Origin: Pseudomonadota bacterium
GTDB lineage: Bacteria > Pseudomonadota > Gammaproteobacteria > Burkholderiales > SG8-41
Assembly (NCBI GenBank): GCA_023431245.1
Contig: JAEYXO010000313.1
Coordinates: forward strand, 1-12,318
DNA: 12,318 bases
Direction: 5' to 3'
Shown piece after piece: positions 1 through 5,805 of this stretch. Position 1 is the stretch's first letter. The number at the start of each line of letters is the position of its first letter. The translations under genes and the position numbers were made by a program. Under the pieces are notes generated by a model. The model worked only from the letters and a program-made list of their open reading frames with translations. It did not search any database and was not told where the DNA came from.

Positions 1-1253
1 ACATCGCCGGCGACACCACGGAGGCCGGCGCGGGAACCACCTTCGGCGCCATCGAGCGCGCGGTGCGCGCGGCGCTGCGGCCGCTGTTCGCCCGCTGGCT
101 GGATGCGCCGGCATTGCCGGCGGAGGAATTCATTCCGGACGACCTCATTTTCGGCGGGCGCGAGATCGAACGCGCGCTCGACGGCGCATCGGCCATCCGG
201 CGCCGGCCGGGACCCGGCGGCAGCGCACCCATCGTCAGCGCAACCCAGCCGGTATGGATCGGCGAAACGGTGGCCGGCGTCGCCATAGTCGAGGAAAGCA
301 CTGCGGCGACGGTGTCCTTCCGCCACCGCGCGATCGAAGGGCTGATTGCGGTCACCCTGATCGCCTTCGGCGCCGCGGCGCTGGTATTGCTGCTGTTCGC
401 CTCCAGGCTGTCGGTGCGGCTGCGCCGACTGCGCGACGAAGCCGAACAGGCGATCGATTCGCGCGGAAAGGTGCGCGCGCTGGTGTCCGCCAGCAGTGCG
501 CGTGACGAGATCGGCGACCTGTCGCGCAGCTTTTCACTGGCACTGAACCGGCTGGCCGGCACCAATGCCTATCTCGAGAACCTCGCGCGGCGGCTGGCCC
601 ACGAACTGCGCACGCCGATCGCGGTGCTGCGCTCCTCGCTCGACAACCTGAGGCTGAAGGGATTGCCGGCGGACAGCGCCGTGTACCTGGACCGCGCCGA
701 GGACGGGCTGCGCCGGCTCGACACCGTGCTGACGCGGATGGCGGAGGCGACACGGCTTGAGCAGACCGTGCGCGACAGCGAACGGGAACGTTACGACGCC
801 GCCGCGGTGCTGGCGGGCTGCGTCGCCGGCTACGCCGCGGCCTATCCGGAGTGCCGGTTCGAACTGCAGCGGCCGGTGGGCCCGGTGATGCTGAACGGCG
901 CGCCGCAGCTGTTCGCGCAGATGCTCGACAAGCTCGCCGCCAACGCCGCGGACTTCGCCGAGCCGGGCACGCCGGTGCGCATGTCCCTCGAACTGCAAGG
1001 CAGCACTGCGGTGCTCACCGTCGCCAACCGCGGACCGCGGTTGCCGGCAGGACTGCAGCTGTTTGAATCCATGCAGTCGGCGCGCGAAAAAAGCGCCGCT
1101 GAAAAACAGGCCTCCGGCATCCACCTCGGGCTCGGTCTGTACATCGTGCGCCTGGTGGCGGAATTCCACCGCGGACGCGCGACTGCCGCCGACCTGCCCG
1201 ACGGCAGCGGCGTGCAATTCACGGTCGAACTGCCGACGCTGGTTGTCGACTGA
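1..1253 (+). CDS. Sensor histidine kinase, C-terminal part (5' end outside window)
   Basis: Membrane sensor kinase of a two-component system. The reading frame is open from the first bases, so the true start lies upstream; the GTG at 63 is internal. Numbering from that GTG: end of an extracytoplasmic sensor region (to about 90, with VAGVAIVEEST just before the membrane), one membrane segment (about 92-114), a HAMP linker (about 115-165), an H-box RRLAHELRTPIAVLR with phospho-acceptor His180 (bases 600-602), and a C-terminal HATPase domain ending in HLGLGLYIVRLVAEFH (354-369). The ATP site is atypical: the N-box reads LDKLAANAADF and the G1 box is ANRGPRLP, with Asn where Asp is usual. From memory these features, the LFESM segment and the pre-membrane VVEQTT-like motif resemble kinases of the proteobacterial dedicated sortase system (PdsS type). 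That subfamily call is tentative; kinase identity is firm. No response regulator is in the window. It converges on hinT with a 27-bp gap. Confidence 0.9.
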   Translation, partial: IAGDTTEAGAGTTFGAIERAVRAALRPLFARWLDAPALPAEEFIPDDLIFGGREIERALDGASAIRRRPGPGGSAPIVSATQPVWIGETVAGVAIVEESTAATVSFRHRAIEGLIAVTLIAFGAAALVLLLFASRLSVRLRRLRDEAEQAIDSRGKVRALVSASSARDEIGDLSRSFSLALNRLAGTNAYLENLARRLAHELRTPIAVLRSSLDNLRLKGLPADSAVYLDRAEDGLRRLDTVLTRMAEATRLEQTVRDSERERYDAAAVLAGCVAGYAAAYPECRFELQRPVGPVMLNGAPQLFAQMLDKLAANAADFAEPGTPVRMSLELQGSTAVLTVANRGPRLPAGLQLFESMQSAREKSAAEKQASGIHLGLGLYIVRLVAEFHRGRATAADLPDGSGVQFTVELPTLVVD

Positions 1254-1280
1254 GCGCCGGTCGCCCAGCGCCGGAACGTC

Positions 1281-1619
1281 TCAGCCCGGCGGCCAGTGCA
1301 GCGGCCGGCCGGCCAGCAGGTGCAGATGAAGGTGGAACACCGTCTGCCCGGCGCCGGCGCCGTTGTTGACCACCAGCCGGAAGGCATTCTCCACGCCCAG
1401 TTGCCGCGCCACCTTGCCGGCCGCCAGCATCAGGTGCCCCAGCAGGGACTGGTCGCCGTCCACGGCATCGGCCAGCCGGGGGATCTCCTGTTTCGGAATC
1501 AGCAGCACATGGACCGGTGCCTGGGGATTGATGTCGCGGAAGGCGAGGCAGTGCTCATCCTCGTAGAGGATATCGGCCGGAATTTCACGGGCAATGATCT
1601 TGCTGAACAGGGTGCTCAT
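1281..1619 (-). CDS. hinT: HIT-family purine nucleoside phosphoramidase (HinT)
   Basis: Small cytosolic histidine-triad hydrolase of 112 residues, the usual HinT length (E. coli HinT is about 119). HinT enzymes hydrolyse AMP-lysine and other adenosine 5'-phosphoramidates and can clear aminoacyl-adenylates. The start FSKIIAREIPADILYEDE, the central AFRDINPQAPVHVLLIPK and the C-terminal triad GQTVFHLHLHLLAGR are all present. The triad histidines are H96, H98 and H100, with H98 the expected nucleophile by the HxHxHxx pattern; H37 lies in the conserved PVHVLLIPK strand. The ATG at 1617-1619 is preceded by only a weak GAAAAGA ribosome-binding sequence. The gene is divergent from the phasin gene, and its promoter should lie in the shared AT-rich region, though I could not pick convincing hexamers for it. 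It converges on the histidine kinase gene. Function is inferred from family; no link to PHA metabolism is implied by position alone. Confidence 0.93.
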   Translation of the reverse strand: MSTLFSKIIAREIPADILYEDEHCLAFRDINPQAPVHVLLIPKQEIPRLADAVDGDQSLLGHLMLAAGKVARQLGVENAFRLVVNNGAGAGQTVFHLHLHLLAGRPLHWPPG

Positions 1620-1755
1620 GGTCTTTTCAATAAGTTATTTAAAAACAAAGGGTTATATAAATCGCTAGATTGCCTATCGTAACTATTTGATTACAAATGA
1701 CTTTATTTCGTTATTCGCCTGCTTCGTCCATCAAAGTCAGTGATCACAAACATTA

Positions 1756-1771
1756 ATTGATGCAATGCAAT
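1756..1771. promoter_or_regulatory. Upstream candidate PhaR-type operator
   Basis: The sequence ATTGATGCAATGCAAT has outer ATTG/CAAT arms and two overlapping TGCAAT units. It lies 19 bp upstream of the phasin -35 box. A second copy differing by one inserted A and two purine changes lies at 1823-1837. Known PhaR repressors of phasin genes bind TGC/GCA-rich sites near these promoters, so this is a plausible operator; the regulator itself is not in the window. Confidence 0.5.
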
Positions 1772-1790
1772 AAATATTTTGGCCAAAGCC

Positions 1791-1818
1791 TTGACATGCC
1801 TCTACCCGCCCTTATAAT
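1791..1818 (+). promoter_or_regulatory. Consensus sigma-70 promoter of phaP
   Basis: A perfect -35 box TTGACA (1791-1796) and a perfect -10 box TATAAT (1813-1818) are separated by 16 bp. Transcription should start near 1825, giving a leader of about 85 nt before the phasin ATG. Both hexamers match consensus, which fits a very highly expressed gene such as a phasin and implies that control is by repression. The overlapping downstream operator supports this. Confidence 0.88.
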
Positions 1819-1822
1819 TTGA

Positions 1823-1848
1823 ATTGTGCGGTGCAATATAACTGCACC
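1823..1848. promoter_or_regulatory. Candidate operator over the phaP transcription start
   Basis: Two overlapping signals lie just downstream of the -10 box. ATTGTGCGGTGCAAT (1823-1837) is a near copy of the upstream site at 1756-1771. GGTGCA-N7-TGCACC (1830-1848) is a perfect 6-bp inverted repeat. A protein bound here would block initiation or promoter escape, which fits the PhaR model in which the repressor leaves the promoter when PHA granules form. The regulator assignment is inference. Confidence 0.55.
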
Positions 1849-1909
1849 AAAAACTTTGACTGCCCCAACTTGACCACGGTTAACACACTGTTTTAAAAGG
1901 AGATTCAAA

Positions 1910-2458
1910 ATGTATCAGACTCCGGAACAACTGATTGCAATGAACAAAGCCAACCTCGAAGCCGCGATGAAATTCGCCGGCGTGGCGATTGAAGGCGCCG
2001 AGCGCATGATCGAACTGCAACTGAAAGCGACCAAGGCCGCGTTCAGCGACAGCTTCGAAGGCGCCAAAGCCCTGGCCGCCGTCAAGGATTTCCAGCAACT
2101 GGCCGCGCTGAAGGACACCATGGCGCAACCGACGCTGGAAAAGGCCACCGCCTACGCCAAGAGCATGTACGACTGCGCGACCGAAACGCAAGCCGAATTC
2201 GGCAAGCTGGTTGAAGCGCAGGTCGCCGAGTTCAACAAGGAAATCGTCTCCGGCCTCGACAAGCTGGTGAAGACTGCCCCGGCGGGCTCTGAAGTCGGCA
2301 TCGCCGCGATCAAGTCGGGCATCGCCGCCGTCAACTCGGCCTACGACAACCTGTCGAAAGTCGCCAAGCAGTTCGCCCAGGCCACCCAGTCGAACCTGGA
2401 AGCCGCCGCGTCGCAGGCGACCGCCTCGGTGAAAAAGGCCACGAAGAAAGCCGCCTAA
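1910..2458 (+). CDS. phaP: Phasin (PHA granule-associated protein)
   Basis: Phasin of 182 residues, the typical size of the betaproteobacterial PhaP family. Phasins coat polyhydroxyalkanoate granules in the cytoplasm and control their number and surface. The start MYQTPEQLIAMNKANLEAAM is typical of the family. The chain is almost wholly helical and Ala/Lys/Glu-rich, with the family segments around ERMIELQLKATKAAF (31-45), LAALKDTMAQPTLEKATAYA (64-83) and AEFGKLVEAQVAEFNKE (95-111). It ends in a basic Ala/Lys tail (KKATKKAA), often seen in phasins. There is no cysteine-rich, signal or membrane segment. The ATG is set by a good AAGGAG (1897-1902) with 7-nt spacing. It stands alone as one gene between a consensus promoter and a strong terminator. 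No PHA synthase or depolymerase gene is in the window. Confidence 0.95.
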   Translation: MYQTPEQLIAMNKANLEAAMKFAGVAIEGAERMIELQLKATKAAFSDSFEGAKALAAVKDFQQLAALKDTMAQPTLEKATAYAKSMYDCATETQAEFGKLVEAQVAEFNKEIVSGLDKLVKTAPAGSEVGIAAIKSGIAAVNSAYDNLSKVAKQFAQATQSNLEAAASQATASVKKATKKAA

Positions 2459-2486
2459 GCCGCTTTCCACGCAGGCCGCAGCAACA

Positions 2487-2516
2487 AAAAGCCCCCGGAT
2501 TTTCCGGGGGTTTTTT
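2487..2516. terminator. Rho-independent terminator, probably bidirectional
   Basis: CCCCCGGA (2492-2499) pairs with TCCGGGGG (2503-2510) around a 3-nt loop. On + it is followed by TTTTTT (2511-2516), 29 nt after the phasin stop codon. On - the same stem is followed by a C and then five T, so it can also stop the convergent operon that ends at 2579. Confidence 0.93.
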
Positions 2517-2521
2517 CATTG

Positions 2522-2545
2522 GCTGTTCCGGAATACCGGATCAGC
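2522..2545. other. Second hairpin between the convergent genes
   Basis: GCTG-T-TCCGG (2522-2531) pairs with CCGGA-T-CAGC (2536-2545) around the loop AATA, with one T:T mismatch. There is no adjacent T run on either strand, so it is not an intrinsic terminator by itself. It lies 33 nt beyond the end of the - strand operon and may protect the mRNA 3' end or help termination at the neighbouring hairpin. Confidence 0.4.
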
Positions 2546-2578
2546 ACCAGGGTTCATGCTCCGCGCCCTGCACCGGAC

Positions 2579-3322
2579 TTACACCGGCGTCCACGGAAAA
2601 CCCAGCCGGGTCACGCCGGACTGCAGCATCGCAATCGCGTCCTTCACCCGAGCGGCGCTGCCGCGCACGCCGAGCTCGATATAACGCTCCGGCGTCACCC
2701 GCGGCAGGCTGAACACCTTCAGCGCCGGATAGGCACGCTGGCATTCATTCATCAGTTCGATCAACTGGCTCTCGCCGGCCTCGCGCACGATGATCGCCGC
2801 CTCGGCCGCACGTTCGGCGCTGATGCCGGCATAACGGTGGTCCAGCACCCAGGCCATCATCGGCCAGGCCATCTCCGGAAAACCCGGGAAGAAGTGATGA
2901 TCGCCGACGCTGAACCCGGGAATGCGGTTGTACGGATTGGGAATGATCGCCGCACCCTCCGGAAATTCCCCCATCATCAGGCGCTGCGGCGTCACCCCCT
3001 TGGGATCGTCAACGAAACGCGCGCGGATCTCGGCCTCGGCTTCAGGGTGCAGTTTCAGGGCAACATCCGCGGCACGCGCGGCGCACTGCCGGGTGTGATC
3101 GTCGGGGGTCGCGCCGATGCCGCCGAAGCTGAAAACGGTGTCGCTGCCGGCGAGGGTGCGCCGCAGCGTCGCCGTGATCAGGTCCGGATCGTCGCCCAGG
3201 TACTGCGCCCACGACAGCTCGAGGCCGCGCTCGCCGAGCGTGGCAATGACTTTGGCAAGATGCTTGTCCTGGCGTTTGCCCGACAGGATCTCATCGCCGA
3301 TGATGATGGCGCCGAATTTCAT
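2579..3322 (-). CDS. CinA N-terminal-like (MoCF_biosynth/molybdopterin-binding fold) protein
   Basis: Protein of 247 residues of the competence/damage-inducible protein A family, with only the N-terminal MogA/MoaB-like domain. Visible motifs are AIIIGDEILSGKRQDKH (5-21), FSFGGIGATPDDHTRQ (64-79) and FFPGFPEM (144-151), which match the GDEIL, GGxGxTxDD and PGxPxEM blocks of the family. The C-terminal nicotinamide-nucleotide amidase domain of full CinA (about 400 residues) is absent, so deamidase activity is not expected. The N-terminal domain in related proteins has been linked to nucleotide pyrophosphatase activity, but this cannot be assigned here. The chosen ATG begins the first strand of the fold directly; no strong ribosome-binding site precedes it. 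It is the last gene of the - strand block, 47 bp after the CBS gene, and ends before the shared terminator. Confidence 0.88.
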   Translation of the reverse strand: MKFGAIIIGDEILSGKRQDKHLAKVIATLGERGLELSWAQYLGDDPDLITATLRRTLAGSDTVFSFGGIGATPDDHTRQCAARAADVALKLHPEAEAEIRARFVDDPKGVTPQRLMMGEFPEGAAIIPNPYNRIPGFSVGDHHFFPGFPEMAWPMMAWVLDHRYAGISAERAAEAAIIVREAGESQLIELMNECQRAYPALKVFSLPRVTPERYIELGVRGSAARVKDAIAMLQSGVTRLGFPWTPV

Positions 3323-3369
3323 GGTGATGGCAATCAGGTGGCTGCACCGGCGGCTGCCGGCGCGGGTGG

Positions 3370-3798
3370 CTAGCTGTGGATGTAGCTCTCCAGCTGCTGG
3401 ATGGTCTGCTGTTGCTGTTCGATCACGGCCTTGACCAGGTCTCCCACCGACAGCACGCCGATGACCCGGCCGCCTTCAAGCACCGGCAGGTGGCGGATGC
3501 GCTTGCTGCTCATCAGTGCCATGCACTCGTCAACCGTCTGCGCCGGACCGACGCAGACCACCTTGTCCGACATGATGTCGCTGACCGCGAGATCGTGTGA
3601 AGACTTGCCGAGCAGGATGACCTTGCGCGCATAGTCGCGTTCGGAAAGGATGCCGCGCAGCTTGCCGTCGGCCATCACCAGCAGCGCGCCGCAGTTTTTC
3701 TCCGCCATCAGCTTCAGCGCGTCGAACACGCTGGAGCCCGGGGAAACCGACCACACATTGCCGCCCTTGCCCTGCAGCAGCTGGCTGACTGTTTTCAT
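3370..3798 (-). CDS. Two-CBS-domain protein
   Basis: Stand-alone CBS pair (Bateman module) of 142 residues. CBS domain 1 spans about 13-60 (VSPGSSVFDALKLMAEKNCG, then GILSERDYARKV) and domain 2 about 78-127 (VVCVGPAQTVDECMALMSSK, then GVLSVGDLVKAV). Such modules bind adenine nucleotides and often sense energy state or regulate a partner protein. The SERDYARKV and SVGDLVK endings are the usual nucleotide-site segments. The C-terminus is a short Gln-rich helix (EQQQQTIQQLESYI) that could form a coiled coil. There is no fused effector domain, so the partner is unknown. The start is well fixed by GAGGAGGGG just upstream of the ATG. It follows the lyase gene after 79 bp and precedes the CinA-like gene. 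Confidence 0.93.
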   Translation of the reverse strand: MKTVSQLLQGKGGNVWSVSPGSSVFDALKLMAEKNCGALLVMADGKLRGILSERDYARKVILLGKSSHDLAVSDIMSDKVVCVGPAQTVDECMALMSSKRIRHLPVLEGGRVIGVLSVGDLVKAVIEQQQQTIQQLESYIHS

Positions 3799-3877
3799 GA
3801 TCCCCTCCTCAGGGATGCGCCGTTGGACACCGGCCGGGAATCCAGTCTAGCCAATTTTTCCGCCGCAGTGTAGCGCC

Positions 3878-4852
3878 TCAGCGCCCCGATATCGCATCCG
3901 CCTTCTGCAGCAGGTTCTGGGCCATGCGGATGTTGGCAATGTCGACCAGCCGGCCATCGACCTGCACCGCGCCCTTGCCCTCGCGCGCGGCCTGCGCCAT
4001 CGCGTCCACGATGCGTCGGGCTTTGGCGACTTCCTCCGGCGAGGGGCTGAAAACCATATTGGCCGCCTCGATCTGTGTCGGATGGATCGCCCATTTGCCT
4101 TCGTAGCCCAGTGCTGCGACGCGGCGCGCGGCAGCAAGATAACCTTCGGGATCCTTGAAGTCGCCGTAGGGTCCGTCGATCGGCCGCAGGCCGTAGGCCC
4201 GGCAGGCCACCAGCAGCCGCGCCTGCGCGGCATGCCAGGGATCGGTCTGCTGGTAGCTGCGCCTGCCTTCGGCATCGCGGTCCGACAGCACGCCATATTC
4301 GGGGTGCAGGCCGCCGATGATGGTCGTGCGGGCGCGGGTCGAGGCGGCAAAGTCGCCGGAGCCGAAAGCTAGTGCCTCGAGCCGGCGGCTCGACTGCGCG
4401 ATGGCCTCGACATTGGCCATGCCCAGCGCGGTCTCGATCAGTGCTTCGAAGCCGATGCGCTTTGTCCGGCCCTGCGCCTGCTCGACCTGGGTCACCAGCA
4501 TGTCGAGCGCATAGACATCGGCGGGCACGCCGACTTTCGGAATCACCAGCATGTCGAGCCGGGGACACTGCTCGACAAGATCGACCACGTCGCGGTACAT
4601 GTAATGGGTGTCGAGGCCGTTGATGCGCACCGCCATCACCTTGCGGCCCCAGTCGATGTCGTTCAGCGCGGCAATCACGTTCTTGCGCGCCTGCGGCTTG
4701 TCGTCCGGCGCCACCGCGTCCTCGAGGTCGAGGAAGATGACGTCGGCGGCGGATTTCGCCGCCTTGTCGAACAGCGCGGGATTGACGCCGGGCACCGCCA
4801 GTTCTGAGCGGGTCAAACGCTGGGTCGCCGGTTCAGGTTGTGTGAAACTCAT
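3878..4852 (-). CDS. Malyl-CoA lyase-like CoA-ester lyase (HpcH/HpaI, CitE superfamily)
   Basis: TIM-barrel CoA-ester lyase of 324 residues, close in length and sequence to L-malyl-CoA/beta-methylmalyl-CoA lyase (Mcl1 of Rhodobacter, about 318 residues, compared from memory). Mcl1 reversibly splits malyl-CoA to acetyl-CoA and glyoxylate, or beta-methylmalyl-CoA to propionyl-CoA and glyoxylate. Expected active-site elements are present: DVIFLDLEDAVAPDDK (37-52), substrate-binding Arg76 in VRINGLD, Glu140 in ALIET and Mg-binding Asp167 in FGSGDFAAS. DPWHAAQ (204-210), IDGPYGDFKDPEGY (225-238) and GKWAIHPTQ (252-260) are also typical. Differences from Mcl1 around 172-200 (RARTTIIGGLHPEYGVLSD) leave the substrate open; citramalyl-CoA lyase is an alternative. 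The ATG follows GAGGGGAATGGC. The gene lies 63 bp after the HIBADH-like gene, a gap that holds a short tandem repeat. Confidence 0.9.
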   Translation of the reverse strand: MSFTQPEPATQRLTRSELAVPGVNPALFDKAAKSAADVIFLDLEDAVAPDDKPQARKNVIAALNDIDWGRKVMAVRINGLDTHYMYRDVVDLVEQCPRLDMLVIPKVGVPADVYALDMLVTQVEQAQGRTKRIGFEALIETALGMANVEAIAQSSRRLEALAFGSGDFAASTRARTTIIGGLHPEYGVLSDRDAEGRRSYQQTDPWHAAQARLLVACRAYGLRPIDGPYGDFKDPEGYLAAARRVAALGYEGKWAIHPTQIEAANMVFSPSPEEVAKARRIVDAMAQAAREGKGAVQVDGRLVDIANIRMAQNLLQKADAISGR

Positions 4853-4872
4853 GCCATTCCCCTCATGTTGTC

Positions 4873-4899
4873 ATCCTGCAAATCCTGTCCATCCTGTAG
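4873..4899. repeat. Three tandem 9-bp repeats (ATCCTGNNN)
   Basis: ATCCTGCAA, ATCCTGTCC and ATCCTGTAG follow one another exactly in the gap between two - strand genes; on - they read ACAGGAT-like units with 9-bp period. From memory, similar ACAGGAT-type short repeats are scattered between genes in many bacterial genomes; their role is unclear. Here the unit sits in the leader just upstream of the lyase ribosome-binding site. Confidence 0.8.
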
Positions 4900-4915
4900 A
4901 TGCCGCCTGTGAATT

Positions 4916-5791
4916 TCAATCCGCAGACGACATCCTCTCCAGCACGGTGATCAGCGCGGCCAGATCCTCGCGGCCGCGGCCCTGGCCCATCAGCGCGTTG
5001 ATCTGCTGCATCACCGCCGCGCCGCCGGGCGAAGCGACACCGGCGTCATGTGCGAGATCGAGCACGATGCCGAGGTCCTTGTGGTATAGCCGGGTATCGA
5101 TGCCGTTGTCGAAGTTGCGCTCCACCATGCGTTTTCCGAAGAGCTCCATCACCCGGCTCGCGGCCACGCCGCCCAGCATCACCTCGCGCACCTTCGCCGG
5201 ATCGGCACCCAGGCGTCCGGCGAGGTGCAGTGCCTCGGCCACGCCCTGCGCCGCCACCAGCAGCGCCAGCTGGTTGCAGGCCTTGGTGATCTGCCCCGCG
5301 CCGCTGTCGCCGACACGGGTCACGGTCTTGCCCATGCAGTCGAACAGCGGCTTCACGCGCTCGAAGACGGCCGGCTTGCCGCCGGCCATGATCGACAGCG
5401 TTGCCTGTTCCGCACCCATCGGGCCGCCGGAAACCGGCGCGTCGATCATGTCGATGCCTTTCCCGGCAAGCCGTTCCGCGACCGCCCGTGCCACTGCCGG
5501 GGATATGGTTTCCATGTCGACGACCACGCTGCCGGATTTCGCGCCGTGGATGATGCCTCCGTCGCCGAGCACGACCTGCTCGAAATCGCTCGACGCGGTG
5601 ACCATCGTGAACACGACATCCGAGGCCGCGGCCAGTGCCGCGGGTGTGTCATGGCGCGTCGCGCCCGCGGCGACCAGCGGCGCGGCGCTGTCGGCGCGCC
5701 GCGCCCACACGCCCATGTGATGGCCGCCCTTCATCAGGTGCAGCGCCATGTGGCGCCCCATTGCGCCCAGTCCTATGAATCCGACGTTCAA
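4916..5791 (-). CDS. 3-hydroxyisobutyrate dehydrogenase / tartronate semialdehyde reductase family enzyme
   Basis: Cytosolic beta-hydroxyacid dehydrogenase of 291 residues, the usual family length. The N-terminal Rossmann fold shows VGFIGLGAMGRHMA (3-16). The family substrate motif DAPVSGGPMGAE (117-128) and catalytic Lys170 in GAGQITKACNQ (164-174) are present, as is YHKDL (236-240). The second strand ends in VWARRADS with no acidic residue, so NADP(H) is the likelier cofactor (inference). Members oxidise 3-hydroxyisobutyrate or reduce tartronate or succinate semialdehyde; the substrate is not readable here. Next to a glyoxylate-forming lyase, tartronate semialdehyde reductase is attractive, but no glyoxylate carboligase is in the window. 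The start is TTG at 5789-5791, supported by AAAGGAG with 8-nt spacing and by the lack of an earlier ATG/GTG; the next ATG would cut the GxGxxG motif. The ribosome-binding site abuts the stop codon of the upstream permease gene, so translation is probably coupled. Confidence 0.92.
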   Translation of the reverse strand: MNVGFIGLGAMGRHMALHLMKGGHHMGVWARRADSAAPLVAAGATRHDTPAALAAASDVVFTMVTASSDFEQVVLGDGGIIHGAKSGSVVVDMETISPAVARAVAERLAGKGIDMIDAPVSGGPMGAEQATLSIMAGGKPAVFERVKPLFDCMGKTVTRVGDSGAGQITKACNQLALLVAAQGVAEALHLAGRLGADPAKVREVMLGGVAASRVMELFGKRMVERNFDNGIDTRLYHKDLGIVLDLAHDAGVASPGGAAVMQQINALMGQGRGREDLAALITVLERMSSAD

Positions 5792-5805
5792 GTGAAATTC
5801 TCCTT

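Larger units (their letters stand above)
1620..1909. promoter_or_regulatory. AT-rich divergent control region hinT / phaP
   Basis: This 290-bp gap is much richer in A and T than the coding DNA around it. It contains the phasin promoter and candidate repressor sites listed separately. It also has an inverted repeat ATTTG-N4-CAAAT (1685-1698), an 8-bp palindrome GTGATCAC (1740-1747) and an A/T tract just upstream of the -35 box (1771-1780) that could act as an UP-like element. The 5' leader of the phasin mRNA would be about 85 nt. No open frame with a credible ribosome-binding site was seen here. Confidence 0.75.

Noticed and set aside
63..65. GTG as the start of the histidine kinase
   Set aside because: The frame is open upstream to the window edge and the sensor domain would be cut, so the gene is partial.
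1685..1698. FNR/Anr-type box
   Set aside because: The inverted repeat ATTTG-N4-CAAAT does not match TTGAT-N4-ATCAA, so I do not assign oxygen control.
2519..3373. Open frame of 284 codons on + opposite the CinA-like gene
   Set aside because: Starts within the terminator region, has no ribosome-binding site, and mirrors a well-supported gene on the other strand.
3795..4568. Open frame of 257 codons on - overlapping the lyase gene
   Set aside because: Out of frame with the lyase, which has all family motifs; composition is Arg/Ala/Gly-rich without domains.
4873..4899. Start of a CRISPR array
   Set aside because: The units are 9 bp, contiguous and without spacers, and no cas gene is near.
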